Origin: Raineya orbicola
Lineage (GTDB): Bacteria; Bacteroidota; Bacteroidia; Cytophagales; Thermonemataceae
DNA: 64,000 bases
Direction of reading: 5' to 3'
NCBI RefSeq assembly: GCF_002843425.1
Contig: NZ_NKXO01000007.1
Coordinates: 1-64,000 of the forward strand
Below are positions 6,932 to 17,153 of the stretch, piece after piece. How positions within the stretch are numbered: position 1 is the first letter of the stretch; every line of letters begins with the position of its first letter. A program made the position numbers and the translations under genes. Below the pieces are notes generated by a model. It ran no database searches, was not told the DNA's origin, and saw only the letters and a list, made by a program, of their open reading frames with translations.

Positions 6932-9421
6932 CTATCTGATTTGCTGACCAATCGTAAAAGTAAAGTTTTGGAAACCTTGTCCTGCGGGTAACCCTTCTAT
7001 TTGGTCAAAACCTCGCCCCCAATCCAAGCCAATCATACCGAAAGCAGGCATTAAGAACCTTACACCAATACCAGCAGAACGATACATCTTGAAAGGATTA
7101 AACCTTTCAAAGCCGAGCCAGTTATTGCCCGCCTCATAAAAACCCAGTACAAAGACCGTGGCAGCAGGGTTCAAACTGATAGGGTAACGAAGTTCCAAGA
7201 CATATTTGGCAAATACCGTGCCATCTACAAAAGTACGACGACGAGGGTCTAAAGGGCGAACAGCATTGTCTTCATAACCTCTTAATCCTACCACCTCACG
7301 CCCAATGATGAAGTTCTGTCCTGCCAGCCCTCCGCCCCCAAGCGTAAATCTTTCGAAAGGCACAATTCCTTTGGCACTACGATAAGCATCTAAAAAACCA
7401 AAATGTATGCGAGAAGCGAGTACCAATTTTCCTACCAAAGGGGTGTAAAAAGATCCATCAAACATTAACTTGTAGTATTCCAACCACTTGAAACGCTCTG
7501 CGGGTGTTTGGCTTTGATAAAATTCATCGGGTTTATTGCTGAAAAGTGAATAAGGGGGCGTAAAGGATAAATTCAACGAAAGCATTGAGCCTGTACGTGG
7601 GAAGGTAGGGTTATCAATGCTATTACGGGAAAGATTGGTGCTTAATACCACAGAATTGGCATAACCCGATGCAAAGCCATCATCAATGGTATAATTCTGA
7701 AAATCATAATACTGAAATGAAAGCGAATGGCTCAAAGTGAAATAATCATCAGGAATGCGGAGGCGTTTGCCTAAACTCACACCTGTATTGAACATTTTCA
7801 AATAGCCCGTTCTTTCGTTAGATAGGTTAAAACGATTTACACCTATATTGAGATTAGAAAGCGTTGCAAATACTGTGAAGTTATTAGGTTTCTTGCCTCC
7901 GAGCCAAGGTTCGGTAAAAGAAACAGAATAGGTTTGAAAGCTACGTCCATTGGCTTGGGCACGAATGGAAAGTCTTTGGGCATCGCCAACGGGTACAGGT
8001 CGCCAATTAGAAAGTTTGCCTGCTTTTCGGATTGAAAAATTATTGAAAGAAACGCCCAAAGTTCCCACAAAACCAAATCCAGCTCCCCAACCGCCTGACA
8101 TTTCAAGCATATCACTGGGTTTTTCCTCCACATTATAGATAATATCTACCGTTCCCTCTTCTTGGTTGGGAATAGGGCGAGGGTCTATTTTTTCAGGGTC
8201 TAACATTCCAAGTTGCCCAAGAGCTTGTGTGGTACGGATAATATCCCTACGGCTGAATTTCATTCCCGGTTTGGTACGAATTTCACGCAAAATCACCTTA
8301 TCGCTAGTTTTGGTATTACCATTGATAATTACTTTACTAATAACAGCTTGTGGTCCCTCATAAATACGCATTTCTACATCAATGGAGTCTCCTTCTATGT
8401 TTTTTTCGATAGGGGTAATACGGAAAAATAGATGCCCATCGTCCATATACAACGAAGTAATATCTTCTTCGGTAAGGCTGAAATTAAGTTTTTTCTCCAA
8501 AGTTTCAGGGTCATAAACATCTCCCTTTTTAATATTTAGAATTTTAGAGAGTTGCTCATCAGTATATTTGATATTTCCCTCCCAAGTAATATTTCTGAAA
8601 TAATACTTTTTGCCCTCCTCAATTTGCATACGAATATTCATTCGGTTGTGCGAAACAAAATAGGCGGTATCAAATACGATACGGGCATCACGATAGCCGT
8701 TTTTATTGTACATTCGCAAGATGCGTTCTTTGTCTTCCTCAAACTTTTTCACAATGTATTTAGACGAATGGAAAATTCGGAAAGGGGTTCTTTCCTTGAT
8801 TTTCATTTTCTTGCGAATTTTCTTTTCCGAAAAAGCTACATTTCCTTCTGTAATAATGTCTTTCACTTTACTTTTTTTGCCTGTTTGCACTTTTGCGGTA
8901 ATGATAATAGCATTTTTGAGCAAAGTATCGGGCTTTTGAATAATTTCTACTTGGGTAGCGAAAAAGCCTTTTTCGGCAAAATGTTTGCGAATAGTTTCCT
9001 TGATATTTTTCAAAAGCACATCAGAGGCTACTTTGCCTTTGTATTCTTTGGTTTTATCCTCTAAATTGCTTTTTTGTCCTTTGCGTATTCCTTCAAAGAA
9101 AATTCGCGAAACCTTGGGACGCTCCTCCAAATGAATGTTCAGGAAAATAGTTTTACCTTCTATTTTCGTAACCGAAACATCAACATTTCCGAAAAGCCCT
9201 TGTTTCCAAAGTTTCTTAATGGCATACCCAATTTCAGTACCCGGAACACGTATTTTATCGCCTACACGCAATCCCGAAAGATTGATAATGGCATTTTGGT
9301 CTAAAAACTTAATTCCACTCGTGGTAATTCCTCCGATGATATACTCGTTTTCGTTTTGAGCTTGGGCAGGTTGTAAAGCCCATAAAGGCATTAGAATAAG
9401 GATAAAAAGCAATTTTTTCAT
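6932..9421 (-). CDS. bamA: Outer membrane protein assembly factor BamA
   Basis: An 829-residue Omp85 protein that folds and inserts beta-barrel proteins into the outer membrane. It begins with a signal peptide (about residues 1-21, ending AQAQ), followed by five POTRA-like repeats (about 25-430; YIIGGITTSGIKFLDQNAI starts the first, VISKVIINGNTKTSDKVILREIRT the last) and a C-terminal 16-strand barrel. The barrel contains the conserved lid-loop motif LRGY in GLRGYEDN and ends in alternating aromatic residues (FTFTIGQQIR). The start is 2 bp from the uppS stop, indicating translational coupling, and the two Skp genes follow directly. Length is normal for the family. Confidence 0.96.
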   Translation of the reverse strand: MKKLLFILILMPLWALQPAQAQNENEYIIGGITTSGIKFLDQNAIINLSGLRVGDKIRVPGTEIGYAIKKLWKQGLFGNVDVSVTKIEGKTIFLNIHLEERPKVSRIFFEGIRKGQKSNLEDKTKEYKGKVASDVLLKNIKETIRKHFAEKGFFATQVEIIQKPDTLLKNAIIITAKVQTGKKSKVKDIITEGNVAFSEKKIRKKMKIKERTPFRIFHSSKYIVKKFEEDKERILRMYNKNGYRDARIVFDTAYFVSHNRMNIRMQIEEGKKYYFRNITWEGNIKYTDEQLSKILNIKKGDVYDPETLEKKLNFSLTEEDITSLYMDDGHLFFRITPIEKNIEGDSIDVEMRIYEGPQAVISKVIINGNTKTSDKVILREIRTKPGMKFSRRDIIRTTQALGQLGMLDPEKIDPRPIPNQEEGTVDIIYNVEEKPSDMLEMSGGWGAGFGFVGTLGVSFNNFSIRKAGKLSNWRPVPVGDAQRLSIRAQANGRSFQTYSVSFTEPWLGGKKPNNFTVFATLSNLNIGVNRFNLSNERTGYLKMFNTGVSLGKRLRIPDDYFTLSHSLSFQYYDFQNYTIDDGFASGYANSVVLSTNLSRNSIDNPTFPRTGSMLSLNLSFTPPYSLFSNKPDEFYQSQTPAERFKWLEYYKLMFDGSFYTPLVGKLVLASRIHFGFLDAYRSAKGIVPFERFTLGGGGLAGQNFIIGREVVGLRGYEDNAVRPLDPRRRTFVDGTVFAKYVLELRYPISLNPAATVFVLGFYEAGNNWLGFERFNPFKMYRSAGIGVRFLMPAFGMIGLDWGRGFDQIEGLPAGQGFQNFTFTIGQQIR

Positions 9422-9423
9422 AG

Positions 9424-10191
9424 TTAAGCAAAAGTTTTGACTTTATTTTTCTTTTTTTCAGTTTGAATTTGCTCGCTTGTTTTCCCGAAACGTCTTTCCC
9501 TTTGCTGAAAGCTCACAATGGCATCGTAAAGATCTTTTTTGCGAAAATCGGGCCAAAGCGTTGGCGTGATGTAAATTTCGGTATAAGCAAGTTGCCAGAG
9601 CAAAAAATTACTAATTCTAAACTCTCCGCTTGTACGTATCATCAATTCAGGTTCAGGGATACCGCAAGTACTCAAATGAGCTTCAATCGTTTGGGTATTG
9701 ATTTCAGAGGCTTTTAGTTCTCCTTTTTCTACTTTTTGAGCAATTTTCTTAACAGCTTGCTCAATATCCCACCTGCCGCTGTAGCTTAAAGCTAAAATCA
9801 GTGTAAGACCAGTATTTGGGGCTGTTATTTCAATAGCTTCTTGCAATTCTTTTTGGCAAATCGGGGGCAATTGTTCGGTAGCACCAATGGTGAGCAAACG
9901 AATATTATTTTTCTGCAAAGTATCGGTTTCCTTTCTAATCGTAGAAACCAAAAGTTTCATCAAGGCATCAACTTCTTTTCGTGGGCGGTTCCAGTTTTCG
10001 GTAGAAAAAGCGTAAAGTGTAAGATATTTCACTCCCAATTCGGCACAGGCTTCAGTGGTTTCTCGCACCGATTGAATGGCGTTTTTATGCCCAAAAACTC
10101 GCATAGCTCCTTTTTGCTTTGCCCACCTGCCGTTGCCGTCCATAATGATAGCAATATGTTTGGGCAAGCCTTCTTTATCTATTTCTTGCAT
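9424..10191 (-). CDS. uppS: Isoprenyl transferase (undecaprenyl diphosphate synthase)
   Basis: A 255-residue cis-prenyltransferase that builds undecaprenyl diphosphate, the lipid carrier for peptidoglycan and glycans, from farnesyl and isopentenyl diphosphates. The catalytic Asp is in IMDGNGRWAKQKG. Downstream are GHKNAI, LTLYAFSTENWNRP, LSYSGRWDIEQA and the C-terminal ELMIRTSGEFRISNFLLWQLAYTE, which are the conserved regions I-V. It is followed by bamA at 2 bp, so carrier synthesis and outer-membrane assembly are coupled. A -7-like element CAAAGGTA (plus-strand reading) at 10237-10244 upstream could give it its own promoter. Confidence 0.96.
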   Translation of the reverse strand: MQEIDKEGLPKHIAIIMDGNGRWAKQKGAMRVFGHKNAIQSVRETTEACAELGVKYLTLYAFSTENWNRPRKEVDALMKLLVSTIRKETDTLQKNNIRLLTIGATEQLPPICQKELQEAIEITAPNTGLTLILALSYSGRWDIEQAVKKIAQKVEKGELKASEINTQTIEAHLSTCGIPEPELMIRTSGEFRISNFLLWQLAYTEIYITPTLWPDFRKKDLYDAIVSFQQRERRFGKTSEQIQTEKKKNKVKTFA

Positions 10192-10347
10192 AATCTTGCC
10201 TTACAAAAATCTGTTCCTACATAAGTTTCAAGGTTGCAAAGGTAAGAAAGATTTTTGGAAAAACATAGTTTTTATTTGCAGAGGAACATAACCAAAAACA
10301 GGTAGGACAAACCCTTAACCTTCACAGATACAATTTATCAAGAATGC

Positions 10348-11265
10348 CTAAACGCTGTTTTGCTGTTTTGCGAGCTGTTGAGCTAAAATTGCCAGCCCTT
10401 CTTGAAAAGAATGTGGCTCATAGCCCAATATTTTTCTTGCTTTTTCAATGATAAAGCCTGTGCGGGGCGGTCGGCGGGCAGGTTGCGTAAAAGTAGTAGA
10501 ATCGGCACGCTCTATGAGCGTTTTATCCAAGCCGAAAAAATCGGCGGTAGCCAGTGCCATTTGATAAGGTGTCAGTAAATCTTTTCCTGAAATATTGAAT
10601 ATGCCCGTAGCTTGTTTTTGAGCTATGAGGAAACAACCTTTTGCTAAATCTTCGGCAAGGGTAGGGGTTCGCCATTGGTCATCAACTACTTTTATTTTTT
10701 TGCCTTCCTCCAAAGATTTTTTCACCCATAAAACAATATTGCTACGGCTCATATCTTGGGCAATGCCATATACAAGTACCGTGCGGGCTATCGCCCATTG
10801 CAGAGAGCTATTTTGTATGATTTTTTCTGCTTCCCATTTGCTATTGCCATAAAAACTAATGGGGTTGGGTTGTGCTTCTTCGTCGTAGGGTCCTGCTGTG
10901 CCGTCAAAAATAAAATCAGTGGAAAGATGAATGAAAAAGGTGTTATACTTTTCAGCGGTCTGAACTAAATATTTTACTGCTGTTACATTTTGCAGAAGGC
11001 AGTTTTCGTGGTCTTTTTCGCAATCATCTACTTGCGTCATTGCGGCGGTATGAATGAGTATGTGGGGCTGATAGCGAGCAAAAACCTCCTGAATTTGCTC
11101 GGGATTGGTTATATCCATTGAAGCAAATTCAAAAGGTTTGTCTAAAATCACTCTATTTTGCCCACGAGCCGTTGCAACAAAACGAAACTCCTTCTGTGAG
11201 GCTAAAAGATGAATAAGTTTTTGCCCTAAAAGTCCATTTGAGCCTGTAATGAGAATAGTTTTCAA
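10348..11265 (-). CDS. SDR-family NAD(P)-dependent sugar reductase, RmlD-like
   Basis: A 305-residue extended short-chain dehydrogenase resembling dTDP-4-dehydrorhamnose reductase (RmlD). The Rossmann motif ITGSNGLLGQKLI is at the N-terminus, a catalytic YGNSK (Tyr-x3-Lys) lies near residue 140, and STDFIFDGTAGPYDEEAQPNP, a hallmark of RmlD, precedes it. No other dTDP-rhamnose genes (rmlABC) are in the window, so the substrate is uncertain; S-adenosylmethionine-synthetase beta-like or other sugar reductases are alternatives. It lies between thrS (29 bp upstream) and uppS (156 bp downstream) on the same strand. Confidence 0.85.
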   Translation of the reverse strand: MKTILITGSNGLLGQKLIHLLASQKEFRFVATARGQNRVILDKPFEFASMDITNPEQIQEVFARYQPHILIHTAAMTQVDDCEKDHENCLLQNVTAVKYLVQTAEKYNTFFIHLSTDFIFDGTAGPYDEEAQPNPISFYGNSKWEAEKIIQNSSLQWAIARTVLVYGIAQDMSRSNIVLWVKKSLEEGKKIKVVDDQWRTPTLAEDLAKGCFLIAQKQATGIFNISGKDLLTPYQMALATADFFGLDKTLIERADSTTFTQPARRPPRTGFIIEKARKILGYEPHSFQEGLAILAQQLAKQQNSV

Positions 11266-11294
11266 GTGGTATTTGATTTAATTTTAATCTACAC

Positions 11295-13235
11295 TTAGAT
11301 AAAAGCCTGTTGTATTTCTGCTTGAAATTCATCTATAAACTGCTCAACAGGTTTTGAGCCCAAATCGCCCTGCCCGTGCTTGCGAACCGCTACACTGAAA
11401 CTTTCTTGCTCCTTTTCACCCACAATGAGCATATAAGGAATTTTTTTCACTTCTGCATCACGGATTTTGCGTTGTACTTTTTCGTCTCTATCATCTACAA
11501 AGCCACGAATATCTTTTTCAGCTAAAATTTTTAGAAGATTATGAGCATACTCATTGAAACGCTCTGAAATAGGTAAAATAGCAATTTGTTCGGGAGCAAG
11601 CCACAAAGGGAAATTACCGCCGCAATGTTCGGTAAGTACCGCAATGAAACGTTCCAAAGAACCAAAAGGGGCTCGGTGAATCATTACAGGACGATGTTTT
11701 TGGTTATCAGCCCCGATGTATTCCAAATTGAAACGTTGAGGAAGTTGGTAATCTACTTGCACGGTTCCAAGTTGCCATTTTCTACCCAAAGCATCTTTTA
11801 CCATAAAATCCAGCTTTGGTCCGTAGAAAGCCGCTTCCCCATAGGCTACTACGGTTTGCAAGCCTTTTTCTTGGGCTACCGCCTGAATATCAGCTTCGGC
11901 TTTGTCCCAATCTTCTTCTCTACCGATATATTTTTCTCTTTCGGTTTGGTGGCGAAGCGAAATTTGGGCTGTATATTCGGTAAAACCCAAAGATTTGAAC
12001 ACGTACAACACTAAATCAATCACTTTGCCAAACTCTTCGCGTACTTGTTCGGGGGTGCAGAAAATATGAGCATCGTCTTGTGTAAAACCTCTTACGCGAG
12101 TGAGTCCGTGTAATTCACCACTTTGTTCGTAGCGATATACGGTGCCAAACTCGGCAAGGCGTAAGGGTAATTCTTTGTAAGAGCGAGGTTTAGATTTGTA
12201 AATTTCGCAATGATGAGGGCAGTTCATCGGTTTGAGCATAAATAACTCATCTTCTTCGGGGGTATGTATGGGCTGAAACGAATCGGCACCATATTTTTCC
12301 CAATGCCCTGAGGTTTCATACAACTTTTTACTGCCAATATGCGGCGTAACCACAGGTGAATATCCCGCTTTCATTTGAGCTTTACGCATAAATTGCTCTA
12401 AACGCTCACGTAAAAGTGTGCCTTTGGGAAGCCATAAAGGTAAGCCTTTACCCACATTATCCGAAAATGTAAAGAGTTCAAGTTCTTGTCCTAATTTGCG
12501 ATGGTCGCGTTTTTTGGCTTCTTCCAAAACCTGTAAATATTCTTTGAGTTCCTTTTCTTGCGGGAAAGTTATCGCATAGACGCGTGTAAGTTGCTTGCGG
12601 TCAGTTTTTCCGAGCCAATAAGCACCTGCTACATTCATTAGTTTTACAGCTTTGATAAAACCTGTATTTGGAATATGCGGACCACGACACAAATCCACAA
12701 AATTTCCTTGCTGATAGAAAGTTATTTCGCCGTCATTGAGGCGTTCCAAAAGCTCTAATTTATATTCATCTCCTTTTTTTGTAAAATACTCAATGGCATC
12801 GGCTTTTGAAATTTCCATACGCTTGTACTCATTTTTTTGCCGAGCCAGCTCCAACATTTTAGCTTCAATTTTGGCGAAATCGTCTTGGGAAAGTATTTTA
12901 TCGCCTGTATCAATATCGTAGTAAAAGCCATTTTCAATAGCAGGACCAATACCAAACTTGGTTCCAGGGTAAAGAGCCTCAATAGCTTCTGCCATTAAGT
13001 GAGCTGAAGAGTGCCAAAAAGTAGCTTTTCCTTCGGCATCTTTCCAAGTCAGCAGTTGCAGAGTGGCGTCTTCGTGAATAGGTAAAGTGGCATCTTGCAC
13101 TTTATCATTTACTTTGGCAGAAAGAACATTGCGAGCCAGCCCTTCGCTGATGCTTTGAGCAATTTCAAGAGCTGTTGTTCCTTTATTATACTCGCGAATA
13201 GCCCCATCGGGGAAAGTAATTTTGATTTTTTCCAT
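11295..13235 (-). CDS. thrS: Threonyl-tRNA synthetase
   Basis: A 646-residue class II synthetase that charges tRNA-Thr. In order it has an N-terminal TGS domain ([26 protein letters not shown]), the second editing domain ([24 protein letters not shown], with [14 protein letters not shown]), the catalytic core with the zinc-ligand motif [24 protein letters not shown] and [12 protein letters not shown], and the anticodon-binding domain (ending in [15 protein letters not shown]). I start at the ATG at 13235 because the 22 upstream in-frame residues are not part of the TGS domain and overlap the promoter. In many bacteria thrS precedes infC; here infC is 17 kb away. Confidence 0.97.
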   Translation of the reverse strand: MEKIKITFPDGAIREYNKGTTALEIAQSISEGLARNVLSAKVNDKVQDATLPIHEDATLQLLTWKDAEGKATFWHSSAHLMAEAIEALYPGTKFGIGPAIENGFYYDIDTGDKILSQDDFAKIEAKMLELARQKNEYKRMEISKADAIEYFTKKGDEYKLELLERLNDGEITFYQQGNFVDLCRGPHIPNTGFIKAVKLMNVAGAYWLGKTDRKQLTRVYAITFPQEKELKEYLQVLEEAKKRDHRKLGQELELFTFSDNVGKGLPLWLPKGTLLRERLEQFMRKAQMKAGYSPVVTPHIGSKKLYETSGHWEKYGADSFQPIHTPEEDELFMLKPMNCPHHCEIYKSKPRSYKELPLRLAEFGTVYRYEQSGELHGLTRVRGFTQDDAHIFCTPEQVREEFGKVIDLVLYVFKSLGFTEYTAQISLRHQTEREKYIGREEDWDKAEADIQAVAQEKGLQTVVAYGEAAFYGPKLDFMVKDALGRKWQLGTVQVDYQLPQRFNLEYIGADNQKHRPVMIHRAPFGSLERFIAVLTEHCGGNFPLWLAPEQIAILPISERFNEYAHNLLKILAEKDIRGFVDDRDEKVQRKIRDAEVKKIPYMLIVGEKEQESFSVAVRKHGQGDLGSKPVEQFIDEFQAEIQQAFI

Positions 13236-13277
13236 AGTAAAAAAATTTTTTCCCAAACGTACAAATGTTTGGGTCTG

Positions 13278-13310
13278 CAAAGGTAGAAATTTTTTGTTCA
13301 ACTTTGCAAA
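13278..13310 (-). promoter_or_regulatory. Predicted Bacteroidota promoter for thrS
   Basis: Minus-strand -7 element TACCTTTG at 13285-13278 (exact TAnnTTTG) and -33 TTTG at 13310-13307, spacer 21 nt. The -7 element lies 42 bp before the thrS start codon, which also supports the shorter start for the protein. Confidence 0.6.
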
Positions 13311-13383
13311 ATTTCCTAATTCTCACAAGAAAACCCAAAATGAACGAACTTAAACTTTACTACTGCAAGGCAGACAATACTGA

Positions 13384-14340
13384 CTAATCAAGAATTTTTA
13401 CAAAACTCAATTTCAAAGCATTTTGCGAGCCAAGATTTTTCTTGAAACGTATCAGCCCTGTATTTGCTTTGCCGTTTTCGGTAGAAATGCCTAAATCTAA
13501 AATCTCAAAAGATTGTTCTTTGCAAAAATCTACCAAACCCTTTGTTAGTAGCACCATTGGGCTGTATGATAAAAATGACGGATTATCAGCAGGATAAAAA
13601 TTGTAAAAAACCTTTCTGCTCACTTTTACACCCACGGTAAGTGCGACAATTTCTGCATTTTTTTTTACCACAAAAACCGAATATTTTTCAGGAAAAGTCG
13701 CGACGGTTTCGTAAAAATCTGTTTCATTCATCGTAAGTGGGAAACTCCTACGTTTGCGGGCTTCGGCTACAAATGTAAAAACCTGCTTCCAATCGGGGTT
13801 TTGCCACCATTCTACCACAAAGCCCGCTTTTAGGGCTTTCTGCAAGCGTCTTTTTTCAGAAAGATGTAAATTTTCCTCAAAAGGCTGATTTACCTGAATG
13901 TACTGCGTTAGTTCTTGATTTTGCACAGAAAAACCATTTTGCAAAAGTATTTGCGTAAGCAGATGCGAGTTACTTTCTGTGTAGCTAAACGGATATTGCT
14001 TAATGTGTAATTTCTGTAATTGTAGCTCTTGTTTGCAAAAAGAGGTCAGAAAAACTACAAAGTTATGCAAAACTTCATAGGAAAGTTTTGGACAAAATTC
14101 TATCCCGCCAAAAGACATTCTCCAAGGGCTGTAGCCGACACTTTCATTCAGAAAAATATTGCAACGAGCAAGAATTTTCTGGTTTTGTTCAGCCCCAAAA
14201 ACCCAAACATTTGGATTTTTCTGCAACAATAAATGCCTGTTGGTGTTGAAAAGAAAAGACTCGTAAGTTTCCTGCAAAGCTAATTGAGCAAACTCTGCAA
14301 GGGGTAAAGCCCGAAAAGTAATGCTTTTATTCGCTTTCAT
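13384..14340 (-). CDS. GNAT/FemAB-like acyltransferase domain protein
   Basis: A 318-residue protein with the double-GNAT layout seen in FemAB-like or PF13480-type acetyltransferases. The C-terminal half has the sequence RRSFPLTMNETDFYETVATFPEKYSVFVVKKNAEIVALTVGVKVSRKVFYNFYPADNP, followed by LLTKGLVDFCKEQSFEILDLGISTENGKANTGLIRFKKNLG. The latter matches the pattern 'y.LGi......gLy.FK..fG' near the end of this fold. The substrate (cell-wall precursor, polysaccharide or other) cannot be named. Its start codon overlaps the last 14 bp of apt, so it is probably translated by coupling to apt. Confidence 0.7.
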   Translation of the reverse strand: MKANKSITFRALPLAEFAQLALQETYESFLFNTNRHLLLQKNPNVWVFGAEQNQKILARCNIFLNESVGYSPWRMSFGGIEFCPKLSYEVLHNFVVFLTSFCKQELQLQKLHIKQYPFSYTESNSHLLTQILLQNGFSVQNQELTQYIQVNQPFEENLHLSEKRRLQKALKAGFVVEWWQNPDWKQVFTFVAEARKRRSFPLTMNETDFYETVATFPEKYSVFVVKKNAEIVALTVGVKVSRKVFYNFYPADNPSFLSYSPMVLLTKGLVDFCKEQSFEILDLGISTENGKANTGLIRFKKNLGSQNALKLSFVKILD

Positions 14341-14848
14341 AACGCATTACTGAAACTACATCGTAACCTTTGAGCTTTTCTCTGCCATTCAGAAAAGCAA
14401 GTTCTATGAGAAAAGATACCTGAACTATTTTTCCTCCTGCCTTTTCAATCAGTGAGCAAGCGGCTTGGGCAGTGCCTCCTGTGGCGAGTAGGTCATCGTG
14501 GAGTAGTACCTTCTCTCCCTTTAATATTGCGTCCTGATGCATTTCAAGGGTATCTTCGCCATACTCCAAAGTGTAAGATGCCGAATACACTTGGGCGGGT
14601 AATTTCTTAGGTTTGCGAATAGGCACAAAACCCGCTTTTAGGCGTTGAGCCAGCAAAGAGCCAAATACAAAACCTCGCGACTCAATGCCTGCTACTTTCT
14701 GTACGCCTAAGTTTTTAGCAAAATTGTAGAGCATATCAGCTGCCGTGTTGAAGGCTTCGGGGTCTTTGAGCAAAGTAGTAATATCTTTGAAAATTATTCC
14801 CTTTTTGGGAAAATCAGGAATACTGCGAATAAAATCTTGTAGGTTCAT
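14327..14848 (-). CDS. apt: Adenine phosphoribosyltransferase
   Basis: A 173-residue purine salvage enzyme converting adenine and PRPP to AMP in the cytosol. The N-terminus DFIRSIPDFPKKGIIFKDITTLLKDP, GIESRGFVFG, the flexible loop with LEYGEDTLEMH, and the PRPP-binding motif VLLHDDLLATGGTA are all intact. Length is standard. Its 3' end overlaps the start of the GNAT-like gene by 14 bp. A 200-bp non-coding gap separates it from the divergently transcribed vWA gene. Confidence 0.96.
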   Translation of the reverse strand: MNLQDFIRSIPDFPKKGIIFKDITTLLKDPEAFNTAADMLYNFAKNLGVQKVAGIESRGFVFGSLLAQRLKAGFVPIRKPKKLPAQVYSASYTLEYGEDTLEMHQDAILKGEKVLLHDDLLATGGTAQAACSLIEKAGGKIVQVSFLIELAFLNGREKLKGYDVVSVMRYESE

Positions 14849-15049
14849 CTTTGAAATGCCGAATTAAGAGGCTTAAAACGTACAAATTTACAGCAAAAAA
14901 AATATTTTTAGCAAACTTTTGTTCAAAATGCTAAAAGGCTTATTTTATGCAAACAACTTTTCTCTTGCCATTTCGTTTTAGATAAAAATCGCTCGGTTTT
15001 GGATAGATTTTACTAAATTGCAAGTCTGATTGCAGAAAATTTGACCTGA

Positions 15050-17122
15050 ATGGAAAAAAGCACTTTTATTTTCCCTCATTCGCCTGCTTGGATACTGGTA
15101 TGCGTGCTTGCGGGGCTTGTGTATGCGGGGATTTTATACTACAAAGAAAGTTTTTTTGAGCCTAAAATTCGTTACTTTTTAGCGTTTCTGCGTTTTGGGG
15201 CAGTAGCAGTGATTGCTTTTTTACTTTTGGCTCCTGTTATTCGCACCGTTCGCAACGATAGAGAAAAGCCTATCATAGCCTTGGCTTTGGATAATTCGCT
15301 TTCGGTGGCTCTTGCCGAAGATAGCACCCAACGCCAAAAATGGCTTTCCACTTTGCAAAAATTACAAAAAAATTTAGAAAATGCAGGCTTTGAAACTTCT
15401 TTGCATACTTTTGATGAAAATACGGAATGGCAAAAATTGAAATTTAAGGCACAAAGCAGTAATTTGGGTAAATTGCTTGAAAACGTAGCCACTGCTTATG
15501 AAAATCGCAATTTGGATAAAGTCGTTTTGATTTCTGATGGCATACACAATCAAGGCACTTCACCTGAATTCTTAAATTTCCGCTTTCCTGTGTATGCAGT
15601 AGGAGTAGGAGATACCACGCCTCGCAAAGATATAGCGGTTCAGGCAGTTTTTTTCAATAAAATTGCCTATTTGGGTAATAAATTCCCGATTGTTGCAGAA
15701 ATTAAAAATAACGGCTTTGAGGAAAAAAATGTGTCAGTTTCTCTTTTGCAGAATGGAAATACCATTGCTTCGCAAAATATTCGCTTGCGAAAAGATAACA
15801 TCAACGAAGTAGATTTTTTAGTGCAGGCAAGCCAAAAAGGTATTCAGCGGTATACGGTTGCAGTGGAATTTTTAGAAGGCGAGTACAATCGCACCAACAA
15901 CCAACGCGATGCCCTCGTTGAAATAATAGACGGCAAAGAAAAAATTTTACTTCTTGCCGCCTCACCTCACCCCGATATCAAGGCTTTACGAAGCATCATT
16001 GAAAAAAACGAAAATTATACTTTTGAGGTAGCTGTGGCGGGTGTTCAGCAACCCAAAGAACCTAACTATGACCTCGTAATTGCCTATCAAGTACCCGACT
16101 ACTCGGGGGTTGTGAATAGCATTTTAGAAAATTATCAGAAAAAAGGCACTCCTATTTTTTACATTTTAGGGGCAAATTCAGATTTGAACAAGTTTTCGCA
16201 AAATAATCCTGTATTCACTTTGCGAGGGCGTTCGGCTGATGTAGATGATATTTTTCCTCACTTCAACGCAACCTTTGCCAAGTTTAATTTTGATAGCGAA
16301 AAACTGCGTCTGCTTGCCAAAATGCCCCCCTTGCAAGTGCCTTATGGTGAATACAGCATAAAAGCAGGAGCAGAGGTACTTTTGTTTCAAATGTTGGGAA
16401 GACTGCAAACACAAAAGCCTTTGCTAGCCCTGCAAATGAACAAGCAAAACAAATCAGCGGTATTGGCGGGTGAAGGATTATGGCAATGGCGTTTGGCTGA
16501 ATATGAACTCACCGACCGCAACGAAATCGTTGATGATATACTGCTGAAAGTAGTGCAATTTCTTTCGTCCAAAGAAGACAAACGCAAATTTCGCATTTAT
16601 ACCACTCAGAACGAATATTTAGACTACGAAACCGTCGTTTTTGAAGCAGAAGCCTACAATGAACTCTATGAAAAAATTTCTGATGTAAAAGTGAGTTTGA
16701 GCTTGCAAGATGAAAAAGGAAAGCTCTACAACTATACTTTCACTATTACGGGCGGAATTACTAAATTTGAAATCAACAATTTGCCCAAAGGCATTTACAA
16801 ATACACCGCTACCGCCGATGTATTAGGCAAAACAGAAAAAGCATCAGGTGAATTTGTTATCAAAGATTTACAATTAGAAACACTTTCTACAACCGCCGAT
16901 TTTGATTTGTTGCGAAAAGTTGCTCAAAATTCGCAAGGTAAATTTTTCAAAATCAATCAGTTGGAAACTTTGGAAAACGACATTTTACAAAACAAAAAAC
17001 CCGATTTACTGCATTCATCAGAAGAGTTGCTGGAAATTATACATCTGAAATGGCTCTTTTTCTTGATTTTAGCTCTTGTGAGTGTAGAGTGGTTCGTAAG
17101 AAAGTTTTTAGGTAGTTATTAG
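15050..17122 (+). CDS. Membrane-anchored von Willebrand factor A domain protein
   Basis: A 690-residue protein with two transmembrane helices at the N-terminus (about 12-31 and 42-64) and one near the C-terminus (about 666-683). A vWA-like domain begins at residue 74; its metal-binding site reads DNSLS at 81-85 (DxSxS) with VVLISDGIHNQG further on. The large middle part has Ig-like strands (VAVQAVFFNKIAYLGNKFPIVAEIKNNG). This layout is widespread and uncharacterised in Bacteroidota. A response regulator gene begins 31 bp downstream. A role in envelope sensing or assembly is only a guess. Confidence 0.82.
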   Translation: MEKSTFIFPHSPAWILVCVLAGLVYAGILYYKESFFEPKIRYFLAFLRFGAVAVIAFLLLAPVIRTVRNDREKPIIALALDNSLSVALAEDSTQRQKWLSTLQKLQKNLENAGFETSLHTFDENTEWQKLKFKAQSSNLGKLLENVATAYENRNLDKVVLISDGIHNQGTSPEFLNFRFPVYAVGVGDTTPRKDIAVQAVFFNKIAYLGNKFPIVAEIKNNGFEEKNVSVSLLQNGNTIASQNIRLRKDNINEVDFLVQASQKGIQRYTVAVEFLEGEYNRTNNQRDALVEIIDGKEKILLLAASPHPDIKALRSIIEKNENYTFEVAVAGVQQPKEPNYDLVIAYQVPDYSGVVNSILENYQKKGTPIFYILGANSDLNKFSQNNPVFTLRGRSADVDDIFPHFNATFAKFNFDSEKLRLLAKMPPLQVPYGEYSIKAGAEVLLFQMLGRLQTQKPLLALQMNKQNKSAVLAGEGLWQWRLAEYELTDRNEIVDDILLKVVQFLSSKEDKRKFRIYTTQNEYLDYETVVFEAEAYNELYEKISDVKVSLSLQDEKGKLYNYTFTITGGITKFEINNLPKGIYKYTATADVLGKTEKASGEFVIKDLQLETLSTTADFDLLRKVAQNSQGKFFKINQLETLENDILQNKKPDLLHSSEELLEIIHLKWLFFLILALVSVEWFVRKFLGSY

Positions 17123-17153
17123 TAAAAAATTCAGAACTCAAATCACCGAAAGT

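Noticed and set aside
8552-9064. 170-codon plus-strand open frame inside bamA
   Set aside because: Lies fully antisense to bamA; Phe/Ile/His-rich translation without motif, a shadow frame.
11586-12014. 142-codon plus-strand open frame inside thrS
   Set aside because: Antisense to the conserved catalytic domain of thrS, no recognisable features.
13340-13387. 15-codon plus-strand frame ATG...TAA (MNELKLYYCKADNTD) between thrS and the GNAT gene
   Set aside because: Well-formed but very short, without promoter or ribosome site, and overlapping the GNAT stop; may be a gene remnant but cannot be supported.
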